DNA from: Coniochaeta sp. PMI_546
Taxonomy: Eukaryota; Ascomycota; Sordariomycetes; Coniochaetales; Coniochaetaceae
Direction: 5' to 3'
DNA: 64,000 nt
NCBI GenBank assembly: GCA_021432605.1
Contig: MU271144.1
Span: 1,484,606-1,548,605 of the forward strand
The translations under genes were made by a program, and so were the position numbers. The notes below the pieces were generated by a model. That model had not been told where the DNA came from. It ran no database searches and saw only the letters and a program-made list of their open reading frames with translations. Of the stretch, positions 24,676-35,703 are shown in pieces (the first letter of the stretch is position 1; the number at the start of each line of letters is the position of its first letter).

Positions 24676-27600
24676 CTCAGTAGCCTCAGGGCATCGCATA
24701 CTCCTAAGAACAACAGCTTCATGGGCAGAGATAGCAAGAGCTCATATATTAAGCATCATAGTGACAGTGTATACTTATATCCCAAGCAGCGACCACGGCC
24801 GCTGCCAAAGCGCACAATATCGATTCCTTGGTTCTATCAGCAACATACACACACATTTCCGCTTCTGGGCTATGGATCAACATCGAAAAGCAAAAGCACC
24901 ATGCATGATGCACCGTCTAGTGTACAAAATGCGGGACTCCCCGCATAGTACGACATGAGCCGCTGTCGAATAGGGCGACTGGCCTCTCTGAGGCCAAAGG
25001 GGGATGCTCGTGATCTATGATCCGGAGTGGCTGCTCTCCCATATACTGTCTAATCACGATCACTGCCAAGACGCAAAAGGGTCGGAAAAGCGAAGCCATA
25101 CAGCAGATTGGCCCGAGGGCCACCTTGTTAACTTGCGTCGTTGTGCATATGGCGATGAGTGCGCTTCGAGAGGCTATCCCCATGTGGACGACCGCTCCGA
25201 ACCAACGCTGCCTAGGCATTATTCTGATGTCGACGACATATGTGACAAGCCATATGCCAGAGAAGACATGCCTCGTCGACGAAGCGTCCCACGGCGTCGC
25301 GCCAGGCTCAAAATGAAGGCTTGGTCCAACAAATATACCATCTAATTGCATGTATTGCTAGGAATAAGGTTTCAAGTCAGTCCAAACAAACAACGAGCAG
25401 CGTAGCGGTAAGAGTGTCTGTATCAGACCGCAAGTTCGCAACACATGCCGACCAGGAGGGAAGAAGAAATGATTCCAGGAAGCAAAAGAATTTCCCAACG
25501 GTGTTCCCCCATGATTGCCAAGAACGGAACAGGGTTCCCTAAACAGTGGAACGTTGTGTATCCGGTCACTATCCGAGAATTTGTTATGCTCGACGACTGG
25601 GATGGCCCTGCGATTCCCAGGTAGACATTGTTTGATCGCCAAATCCCCGAACTCCTGGGCCGAATCCACAGTTAGGCAATCGTCTGCAATCACAAGTCCA
25701 TACAAGGCTCGACACCGGGACAGAAAAGCAGAGACGCGAGTGAAATTGAAGTTCGAGTAATGGTCACCAAATGCTTGGGTTTAGTACTCTCGCACCTTTA
25801 TAGTCACTTTTCGGGTTGGAATACTTGATAATTACAGGGGGATGGCTACGTGTATTGGCCCTAGCTGGGGACTGTGAACATTTGGGACTGTGAATATAGA
25901 ACGATCATTCTCAGCCCAGCGACCAGAATCCAGGCAACTTGTTTGGAACATTTCCAGAGATTTCAGAGCGCTAAGAATCAATGCGACTCTAAATTGGGAT
26001 GGTGGATACGCAGTGAGTTGAGGCAAAACAGAGAAATCACGGAGGAGAAACGAAGAACGTAGATCCGGATATGCTTCCGGATGAAGAACACATGGTGTTT
26101 CTTGTAAGTGAACACACATACACATGTAGGAAACGCTTTGACGTCGCGGCTTAGCTGGAATATCCATATTAGTTGAAGAAATAACAGATCCCTGGTGGTG
26201 AAATGGAACTCGTCCGTCGATATACTCGACATGCTTGACATGCTTGAGAGCTCGACAAGCCGCAGGCTGATCTCACTCAGGTTCACCCTCCCCAGTCTAA
26301 CATACAAGCAACTGTGGCGTTGTGAAGTAGTGATTATGGGTTTCGAGATCCATGAATGGATAGCCAGCTGAGACACACGCCACATGCCAGTGCTGTCATG
26401 AAGACGGGAACAGAACTGTAGAGACAAGCGGGCCGTTCGACTCTCAATGTCCTGCAGCACACTGAGACCTTGCATTCCTGGATGAACCGATCCGGATCTA
26501 GATGACGATCATTGCGGGCTTGTAGGGTTGACCTCTTCCCCAAGACAAGGTGGCACCCATGTGCTAAGGTAGAGACGACGTCTTGTTATCCAAGCGAACT
26601 GACATTGCGCGAGCGACCCGACGACAATGCCGAACTCTTTCGGCATCTTGATACAAGTGTCGACACCTTCGAACATACCGGTACTATGATACCGTCAACA
26701 ACCACATTTGCAGTTTTGGAAGGTGTGGGCCCCGCTGAAGACCGACCTGCAGGCACATCTGCAACATGGCCACTAGTGACCGATAATCCCTGTCAGGTTG
26801 AGCACGGGCTCAGCCCAGAGAGTGCTGGGCTTCGAAGGTGATGTGGCTTTTGGCGTCGGCGGGGTGGAAGGAAATTGCAGTGTTCCCGAGAACTCTGGGG
26901 TTGCGGCGCCCGATTCGTAAGGAGAGGTTTGATTAGCACGAAGGAAGTGGCTGCGGCATGAAGTCGTACCAGCCTTGAGCACCAATTGAGCTCGTCTCGT
27001 GGTGACCTTGTGAAGATTACATAGTACAGTTTTGGCGTGATAGACGAGATCAAACTAGACAATTGAGAGCTGCTCAATGATGCTAGTGTTCAAGCTATCT
27101 GGGCATGCATCCGGCGAGGAATGAACAAGAAAAGACCGGCGCGGATGAGTTTTTCTATGGATCTGATAATGGTACAGAGTACAGATAATGGGACCTGCAT
27201 TCTACTCTGTGCAGCTGCACGCACCTCAACGGCAGAGCGTACCCGTCCTGTCAAGTTGGCAGCGCGGGATGATTTTGGCGGAACTCTCTGTCTTTGCCGT
27301 CCGCCTCCCATCGTAAAGGAGGGCCGACAATCAGGCAGAAAACAGACAAGATCGACAAAGAGGAACGGACAGACAGGCCCAAAGAAAAGGAGTGTCCCTC
27401 ATGTGCCTGATCGAACGAGGTAAAGTGTGTGCGCCGCGATGCAGGTTGGCGCAGGGTCAGATGCAGCTAAAGAGACGAGAGGCTTGCGCCAGGAGCCGCT
27501 GCTGAACCAGTTGCGGTGCGACTATCACAGAACACTTCCCAAGGTTTCTTCAAGCGTTGTTTCCCGGACCAAAGAGAGGCCTGTGAGTTTCTGGCTAGCT

Positions 27601-29442
27601 TCAGTTCTGTGCGCTCTCGGGGGCCCTTGGGCTTGGGACGACATGAACCTGGTTCACGCTTTCATCGTGACGGTCGTGGATGCTTTGCGCCCCCCCCGCT
27701 AGGTAGTCTGACATATTGTGGTCGTGCGTATCTACTTTTGATACTGTACTCTTATAAGGCAAGGCAGATCCGATACAGTAGAGAGAACTGAGAGATTCTT
27801 CCTTCACAGGCAGTTACATGGTAAAGTAATTCACGTTGGTCGCCCACCGTCGCCGTCACGGAGGACCAGGGTTCAAGGGTTGGTCATGTCGGCTTGTGCC
27901 TTTCCCCTGGCTGTCGACAGGGATTAGCATGGGCCTGATAATGGTCCTGTCAAATTGCCTCGAGGGGAGGTTAGGACGAAAACGGAAATGGTGTCGATTT
28001 GCAAGCGGTGCAAGAGGAACAAGGGCCATCAAGGGGAACTAGCTCGGCTCTCCCGCTACGACCCTACTGGCGAATGGCACGATGCTTAGGACGGGATGAA
28101 GAAGGAGAGTTGAGAAAAAGGGAAAATGAGGAAAAGCACCGCGTCGCCTGTTGTTGTCATCGCCTCTTCGATCCTTATCCCACATCCATTCTGCCTGTCT
28201 GCTTGCTGCTGCTGCTGTTGCTGCTGCTGCACGACCAAGCCGTGTTGTTCCAAGTGGCGATTGCATCGTTTCTACTTGTCGTTCTTTCCATTCATCTTTT
28301 ATCTTTGAACTGCTCACCGGCCTTGATTGGCTTGTGATCTTCGAATACGGAGCTCCACCCTCTGCACTTTAGGAGTCCGCTTGCAATCAGCGACCAGCAA
28401 CGTCAACTCTCCGATCTTGACTTCTCGAACAACTCACACTCACTTTCTCACCCCTCTCTCCCTCTCTCTGGAAGCTCATATTCATTCGGAACCCTTGGCC
28501 TTCGTTTAGGAAAGCTACCCTCACTGACACCACTCCACGCCGCATTTCACGACCGCATCGCTGTGGACCTAGGCTTGTCTCGGCCTTCCGACGACCGGTT
28601 ATTCGCCCGACCTCCCTTCGACCTGCGCAGCCCTCACATTTTGTCTCACGTCCTCCCTTGGACGGCGGCATCTAGCAATCTGTCTAAGAACTTGTCTTTA
28701 TTTCACCTAAACTTTGCTCCACTTTCGGCTCAGCCCGCTCAGGTGAAGACGCCTTGCCTGACGACTGCCGGATAACACAGCTCTGTACCGTTGCGCGAGG
28801 ATCAAGTGGATGTTTGCAAGGTGTCGAGGCAGTTCGCACATACTCGCAACTGGGTCATTACCTTCGACCTGTTACCGCTTTTGACTATCATTTCCTGGAA
28901 CCATTGACAACCGGCAAGGATTCTTAACCAGATCTTCGTCGACCTTGCTGGACGAAACAGATCAGTGCTCCCAAGAACCCAGGATCCCGGAACTCACTTT
29001 GCTGTTCGGTATGTTGCACCTTTGGTTTCTGTTTAGGAAACAGGTGAACCCCGGTCCTAGGGAGATATTCTGGCTTGCCATACACTATAATCAGCTCGCT
29101 CTAAACACACAGTCTCACTAACAAGACTTTCATAGTTCGTCATCGATGCGCTCTCAGCGATAGGCCGAGCTAGTGCTGCCCCAGTGCATAACAACGTTTC
29201 ACCCATAAGCTTGCAGGGGATGAGCAGCGCTCCGCCACAGCCAAACCTATTTTCGAGATCATTCCCAGTCTTGGGATGAAATACGACATCCGCATTTCTG
29301 TATTGACTGGCGCAAGAGTTCCAGTTTTTATGGACTTCGTTCCTTGTTCGTGCGTTCACAATTTATAGGGAATAGCGTTGAGTCGTGTTTGCCTGATCGC
29401 GGTGACTACTACCGGTTTAAAACTATTTGAGAGGCCGTCGCC
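24676..29442. other. Gene-poor region, 4.8 kb
   Basis: Lies between the GMC oxidoreductase (-) and kipA (+) starts. No open frame here resembles a known protein and all are short. Near 25396-25446 is a degraded tRNA-like stretch. Short local duplications occur (GGGACTGTGAA twice at about 25868-25894; CATGCTTGA twice at about 26229-26246). From about 28.1 kb the strand becomes C/T-rich, as expected for the long kipA leader, and holds a CTG microsatellite. No transposon or virus-like element recognised. Confidence 0.5.
28203..28230. repeat. CTG trinucleotide microsatellite
   Basis: Nine tandem CTG-like units (one TTG interruption) in the presumed promoter or leader of kipA, 1.2 kb before the start codon. 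Confidence 0.7.
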
Positions 29443-32427
29443 ATGTCCAACTCAATCCCGCGACCTTCGCGGCCCTCACTCGCTCCACCGACAACTGCAC
29501 TACCTGCGTTACCAGTTGGAAAAACTCGCAAGAGCACTGGTGGCTTAGCGGCACCTGCGAGCAAGTCGACACCTGCCACTCCAAAGACGGGACTACGCGC
29601 CCCCTCCACCACATATCTTCCTCCAGCGACCCCGGCGCCGACCGGAGCCTTACCTCAGCCTCGGGCTGTATCCGGCGTCAATGGCGCCGGCAAGACCCTC
29701 CGGAAAACCGTTAGCATCAACTCATTCCCACAACCACCCCGCGGAGATAGGGTCAGCAGCCTACCGCCTAGTCCGCTCTCTGCCGGTCTGTCTTCGCGAA
29801 AACTGAAAACGCCGACAACGCCGAGCTATCACGTGTCAGGGACACCGAGCTTGCTCAACGGCACGGGTGACGGCAAGTCCGTAGCTCGCGGGGCGGGCGC
29901 CAGAGATTCCGATGGACTTCTCAGCATATCTTCACCTCCGCAGAGTCGAAGCTCGTCAGCGCAAGACTCGTATTCCACCTCCGCAACCCAGTACGATGAA
30001 GTTGGTGACTCGGCGCTGCAGAGGCCAGACACCTCAAGTGGTAAGCGGGCGTCCAAGGTCGACGGCAAAGGAAACGTTATAGTGAGCGTGAGAGTGCGGC
30101 CTGACGCCCAGGGAAACGACCATGGCAAGACCGACGGAGAGTGGATGGTTGATGGCCGGAAATCCCTCATCGGCTATCGTGGTAAGGAAGGAGGGGATTA
30201 CTACTATGGTACGTTTAACTCCAATGTGAAAGGCGACAAGGGAATTATACTGACTGCAGAATTAGATAATGTTTTCACGACACATGACGACAACTCAAGA
30301 GTATACGATCACATCGCCAAGCGCTTAGTAAGGAGAGTCATGGAAGGTTATCATGGCACAGTATTCGCCTACGGTATGACGGGCACCGGCAAGACGTTCT
30401 CCATGCAAGGCACAGCATCGTCGCCTGGTGTTATCCCGTTGGCCATCACCGATATCTTTTCGTACATTCGGGAGACTCCTTCGAGGGAATTCTTGCTGCG
30501 TGTCAGCTACCTGGAAATCTACAATGAGCGGATCCACGACCTTCTCAGCATGTCCACGGCACCCGGCGCTGGCAATGTGGCGCAGGAGGAGATCAAGCTT
30601 CGCGAGGACAGCAAACGAGGAGTTTATGCGAGTCCTCTGAAGGAGGAAATTGTCCAGAGTCCCACCCAGCTCCTCCGTGTCATTGCTCGAGGCGACCAAG
30701 CCAGGAGGACAGCGAGCACGCAATTCAATGCTAGGAGCTCCAGAAGTCATGCCGTTGTCCAAATCGTCGTCGAGAGTAGGGAGCGCATTCCTGGTAACCC
30801 TGGAGGCGATAGCAAACGGTCCGGACTTCCGCCCGGTGGTGTTCGGGTGTCGACCTTGAGTCTGATCGATTTGGCCGGCTCGGAAAAGGCGGCAGAGACC
30901 AAGGAACGCCGGACCGAAGGTTCTCATATCAACAAGAGTCTGCTCACCCTCGGTACCGTCATCGCAAAGCTCTCGGACTCCAAGGACAAGGATGGAAAGC
31001 CGGCCGACAAAGACGGAAAGCATCTGCCTTACCGGGACAGCAAGTTGACGCGACTGCTCCAGGGAGCGTTGTCGGGCAACTCTCTCGTCAGTATTCTCTG
31101 CACGATTCAGATTGGCTCGGCGGGCAGTGTGGCGTCGGCGAATACCCACACGACTGAGACGATCAACACGCTGAAGTTTGCCTCGAGAGCCAAAAACAAC
31201 ATTGTGAGCCATGCTAAGCGGGCCGAGGAAGCGCTCGGAAGCGGAGGTGACGGCGGTGCTAGAGTCCTGCTGGAGCGCTATCGCATGGAGATCCTGGAAC
31301 TGAAGAAAGAACTCGAGGTGAAGGCGAAGAGCAAGAACAACGAGGAAGACGAGGAGGACAAAGTCAAGGACGAGGAGGAAGAGCGCGCTCGGGAGAAGGA
31401 AGCCGAGATGCGGCACGAAGAGCAGATGCTTGAGATGCAACTCGCTCGGACCGCACTGAAGGAGAGGATCGACCACCTGAACCGCCTTATCCTAAGCTCA
31501 AAGTCCATCGGCGTAAACGCGGGTGGGTCGTACAGCTCCCTCGGCATGCACCCGAGATTTTCGACCGTCTCGCAAGGATCGATACGGTCCTCCTTAGCGC
31601 CGTCCGTCAACGGTCGGCCATTGCTCGAAAGGACGGCATCTATGACATCGACATCCTCAACGATTGGCCGGCAATCGAATGGGCAGCGGAATTCTAGTAG
31701 CACCGAGCAACCTACACCAGATGACGACGACAGTCTAGGCGAGTTCGGTGACGGTACAGCCTCGCTCCAGGCCCAAAACCGGGCGTTGCAGGCCGACCTT
31801 GCGGACAAGAATCGATATATCCAGACACTGGAGAAGAGACTCCTGCAGGCTCGTAGGGCGAGCCAGTCGAGGACATCTGTTGGTCTGTCACCGAGTGCTA
31901 AGGGCATCATGGTGGGCGAAGACCATAGCGTTGCAGCTCTTTTGAAGGAGAAGGATGCCGAGATCGCAGAGCTGCGGGCGCGACTGGACGACAAGGACAG
32001 GATGCTCGGCGCCCTTCGAAGTGCGGCACGGTCGCGAGACAACGCGGACAGGGTCGAGTCGCGGTCGGAAATACGAGTGTCGCAGGTGTTTGAACCGCCT
32101 CATCCTCCTCCCTCCCACCCACCACCGGCCCCCGGGAGCCCACCAAGGACGTCGCCCAAGGGGTCGCCGCTTGCCAAGCGAGTGTCGCACATCCGGAAGC
32201 GGACTAAGAGCGTGGACGAGATGAGCAAGATGCTGGATGAGATGATCCACGAGCGCGTCGAGAGCGGCCAGATCGTTCGCGGGAACCGTGGAAGCGTCAG
32301 GGTTGCGTCAGACCAGAAGCATAAGAGAGAGTCGTCGGCCAACCCGCCCATCCAGCTACAGCTGTTGGCGAGGCAGCGGGCTTCGGTTCTAAATGAACCT
32401 ACTACGACTGTAGCTCTTGAGGCATAG
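29443..32427 (+). CDS. kipA: Kinesin-7 (KipA/Kip2-like) motor protein
   Basis: Microtubule plus-end-directed kinesin; Aspergillus KipA carries polarity factors along microtubules to the hyphal tip. Exons 29443-30208 and 30266-32427 give 975 residues. A Ser/Pro-rich N-terminal tail of about 210 residues precedes the motor domain (about 211-570) with P-loop GMTGTGKT at 292, switch I NARSSRSH and switch II DLAGSE. Coiled coils (about 590-670 and 750-830) and a Ser/Pro-rich tail follow. The 57-base intron (30209-30265, GTACGT...TTAG, branch ACTGAC) is in frame and free of stops. Removing it restores the conserved YYYDNVFTTHD motor segment. The start ATG has a good context after a long leader. Confidence 0.92.
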   Translation: MSNSIPRPSRPSLAPPTTALPALPVGKTRKSTGGLAAPASKSTPATPKTGLRAPSTTYLPPATPAPTGALPQPRAVSGVNGAGKTLRKTVSINSFPQPPRGDRVSSLPPSPLSAGLSSRKLKTPTTPSYHVSGTPSLLNGTGDGKSVARGAGARDSDGLLSISSPPQSRSSSAQDSYSTSATQYDEVGDSALQRPDTSSGKRASKVDGKGNVIVSVRVRPDAQGNDHGKTDGEWMVDGRKSLIGYRGKEGGDYYYGTFNSNVKGDKGIILTAELDNVFTTHDDNSRVYDHIAKRLVRRVMEGYHGTVFAYGMTGTGKTFSMQGTASSPGVIPLAITDIFSYIRETPSREFLLRVSYLEIYNERIHDLLSMSTAPGAGNVAQEEIKLREDSKRGVYASPLKEEIVQSPTQLLRVIARGDQARRTASTQFNARSSRSHAVVQIVVESRERIPGNPGGDSKRSGLPPGGVRVSTLSLIDLAGSEKAAETKERRTEGSHINKSLLTLGTVIAKLSDSKDKDGKPADKDGKHLPYRDSKLTRLLQGALSGNSLVSILCTIQIGSAGSVASANTHTTETINTLKFASRAKNNIVSHAKRAEEALGSGGDGGARVLLERYRMEILELKKELEVKAKSKNNEEDEEDKVKDEEEERAREKEAEMRHEEQMLEMQLARTALKERIDHLNRLILSSKSIGVNAGGSYSSLGMHPRFSTVSQGSIRSSLAPSVNGRPLLERTASMTSTSSTIGRQSNGQRNSSSTEQPTPDDDDSLGEFGDGTASLQAQNRALQADLADKNRYIQTLEKRLLQARRASQSRTSVGLSPSAKGIMVGEDHSVAALLKEKDAEIAELRARLDDKDRMLGALRSAARSRDNADRVESRSEIRVSQVFEPPHPPPSHPPPAPGSPPRTSPKGSPLAKRVSHIRKRTKSVDEMSKMLDEMIHERVESGQIVRGNRGSVRVASDQKHKRESSANPPIQLQLLARQRASVLNEPTTTVALEA

Positions 32428-35400
32428 GGGATGTTCCCGTTGTTTTTTTCTGTTTATATTGCCGTTGCCGCTGTACTTTTTTTTTGCCAGGTGACCGGAG
32501 TTCAGGGGTTTCTGCTTTTTCTTCGACGCTTGACCTCGGTCTGTTTGCCTTATAATACCCTCATGTTTATTTTCTCTCATTCATCTTTCTTGTTTCCTTC
32601 GCGGCTTTTTATGTTGGAGTTGACTTGTTGGTGGCGACGGGACATGGAGCCGCGTATCTCCATGTCATCTGGAACACCGGATTCCGGGCGAGAAGATGGG
32701 AGTGTACCTTTTCCAAGAGCCCGCGAGGACTCGGAAGAGGGTAAAAACTGTGCCGATAATGGGGAGGACAAGTTTCTCAATGTTTTTTTTGGACTTGGGC
32801 TGTTGGGCCCGTCCCTGGTGCTAGGAGAGCAGCCATGGATTCTTTTGTATGTATAATACTTCTACTTGCCCGGGCGGGGACGGACGTGGCTACGAGCATT
32901 GAGCAAGCTTACGAAGAGACAAATCATGATCTAATATTTCATGCACACACCCTTCCAGACCCGTGGTTTTGTTTGTGACTGGCAGAGACAGAGACAGGCT
33001 GTATAAGAAAGAGGTGTCGCAATCCCAAGAATAGGGAAGTCGAGGGAGCGGCTGACCCGTTCGTCGACAACTCCTTTTTCAGCTGCGCGAATGGAATGCT
33101 GGGGATCAGGTCTGGCTCCCGTCCACGACCAAGCAGGGCCGCGGCTGATTGCAGGTTTGGTGACTCGAGCAAACAGACTCGGTTCCAGTCACAAAGTCTG
33201 CAGTTACCTTGTGTGTATCTTGTCTTCTGTCCCTCGAGTTCAAGAAGAATTGCTCCCCTGAAGACAACTGGTTCTACAACTGCCGGGATGTGGCCATTCT
33301 AGATATGACTTTATGTTATGCTGACAGGATTTATAGTACATGCGTTGAGCTGCTGCAACCTCGAGCCGGAAAGCCTGTCGGAATTTCGTCGCATCTTCTC
33401 AAGCGCAAGACTGCATTTCTTGCCGGATCGAGACCTCGGACTGCATGTCGCGCCCAGCGACAGGCGTCTATCCGGATGCTACTTCGCAAATGGGGCAGAA
33501 TGGACGAGCGGACCCAAGACCGCCGTGACAGACACATGCCATTGAATGTTCAAACTTTGGTTTCTTACTCGACCTGCAAGTGAGGACAAATATGGTAGAG
33601 ACCTCGAGGTCTCCTCGGGATGGTGTCTATACTGTTGCTCTAAAAGGTGGCATGTGAGTGAGGATTGGAGGCGCGACCTGGCCCAACTGCCAGACATACT
33701 GTACCGCACAAAGTACGAAAGCCCATTGCCGGTTTTCCATGTACATTTTGAGTTCGAAAGAGTTGGTCAAGGACATAACTGCTTGCAACTCGCGTAATTG
33801 AAGATTTGAAGCTATCATCGCGGCCACCGAAGCTGACAGTGCAGACCGGAAAGCTTGTCTGTCGTGTCGGAAGCAGCGAATGAGAGCTGCAGCCATTAGC
33901 CCCGCCTGGTCCCTGCTGTCCCGGCCATGAGTGGGTCCCGAACCAAGCTTAGGGTGTTTCAGGTGTTCCGGGGGGTTCAAATGGGGATCTTCAAGGGATC
34001 AGCCTGGGCACGCCACTTGGAGTGTTTCGAAGGAGGGAGACGGATCAATAGCGAACACCAAAAAGACAAACCAGTCCTGAATAGTCTCTTTACAAAAGGA
34101 GTACACGTGTGGTGTAGATCTTGAAAAGGGAGCACTGACTTTATCATAATGTGTGAATCAGTGAACACAGCGAGGAGCGATCTGAAGGGATGTCGGTAGA
34201 AAAAGTGTATACGTAGGTTACCGGAATGTGCAGCCTGTCGGGAACCGGGTTTGTCGTTTGCTATTTTGATTTTCTTACTTTTCGGTTTAATATCGCGGAG
34301 TCCCTTGAATCCAGGATCAGGGGGAGAATCTCATTAACGCTGACTGTTGTCCGGACACAAGCTCGGCGGACGAGCCGTGTCAGGCAGCTGGGCGAGTGAC
34401 ATCCATGATGCTGGGAAAGGAGACAGAGAGAGAGAGCGGAGAGCGACTTTCTTGATCATCCAATGCTTCCACCTCGTCCGCCAGCCCCTGGTGAGCCATG
34501 CGTTTGAGGTTGCTGTTGGGCTGTCCGTTCTGTCCGCTCCAATGGGACGGCGATTTGTGCGTTCGTCAGGTTTTCGTGCCACAAGTCTTCGTGTGTGGGA
34601 TGCTGCTGTTGTCGTTCAAAAGGTCACTAGCGACCTCAAGTGATTACCTGCCCTATTCAGAGTTTTGTGTTTTCTGCGCACCGTAACGTCTGCGATGTGT
34701 TACTGGACCTGTCCATAGGTGAAGGTACTTAATTGACTTGGACAGCAATTCTCGCCGATCGTCTCCATTCCACCTTATCTTCCTCTCTTATTCCTGGATC
34801 GCAGCATTTCAGACGTTTTGAGCCTCATGTGTCTACCCGCCGGCAGTGAGTGATTCGATCGTATTTTATGACCAGCGCGGAGAAGGTTGTGCAACACCGA
34901 TATCACTTCACATCAGAGTCGAGTCAGCAAACGTCCACCGCCTTCAGAATATTACAGTTGGCGACCTTCCACTGGCAATCCCCCTTGCACATCTGCAAGA
35001 TCGCCACTAGGGCCAAAGGGTTGCAGATCTTCGTCACTTCACAAAGGGACCACCCTCCCCGCGACTCGTGAAACCGCAGAAACCGCCATCGTGATCATCC
35101 ACAATTCGAAATTTCGATATCCGTCTTCAGATTCCTTTTCCACTCTGTGACCTGGATTTTCCCCGGGTATACTCATTCTCTTTCTATCCCTGTTCGAGGC
35201 CGAGGGGCAATCAGGGTATTCTTTCACCGCATGACGTTGTTCGTCTCCAAAGCAGACAAAGATCTGACCTCTGGGAGTCTGAGCCACTACGTCTGCCAAT
35301 CTACCGGTACAACCTTGACAACATCCTCTCTTCCTTACATTGGGATACGCATCTGCGCCGTCTATTCCCTAGATCTGACCATGCCGACGGCAATGATCCA

Positions 35401-35703
35401 CCGCAAGTGATCAGCCCTGCTCCAAGGGACCTTCTCTTCTTCCTCCTCGGCTCGCTTACCCTGCCCGCCGAGATTTCTACCCTTTGGATCAGACATATGA
35501 AAGCATCCCTCCGTTTACAACCTAGGTGCTAGTCACCGTCGTTGTTGTTCTGAATATTTCTTCGTTTCGCTCCCTGAAAGACCGGCACCGCCTAGAGAGA
35601 CTTTGCCAGGTCGATCAGGACCTCGCTGGGAGCTTCATCCCTTCCCAGCCAAACTATTCCTTCTCGTCACTCCTTAGGACCCTCTTATTGACCAAGGCCA
35701 ACA
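32428..35703. other. Intergenic region, 3.3 kb
   Basis: kipA 3' flank (T-rich to about 32.6 kb) and the upstream region of the GT23-like gene. From about 34.75 kb the sequence is C/T-rich with few ATGs in context, as in long fungal 5' leaders. No convincing gene; the longest open frames (about 100-140 codons) match nothing I know. Confidence 0.5.

Noticed and set aside
24676-24699. Upstream ATG of the GMC oxidoreductase
   Set aside because: It would place MRCPEATE ahead of a good signal peptide; the MM at 24675/24672 gives a standard secretion signal. Not excluded.
27922-27937. GATTAGCATGG, an 11-base match to the core of U6 snRNA
   Set aside because: The match does not extend either way into ACAGAGAA or CCCCTGCGCAAGG, so it is most likely chance.
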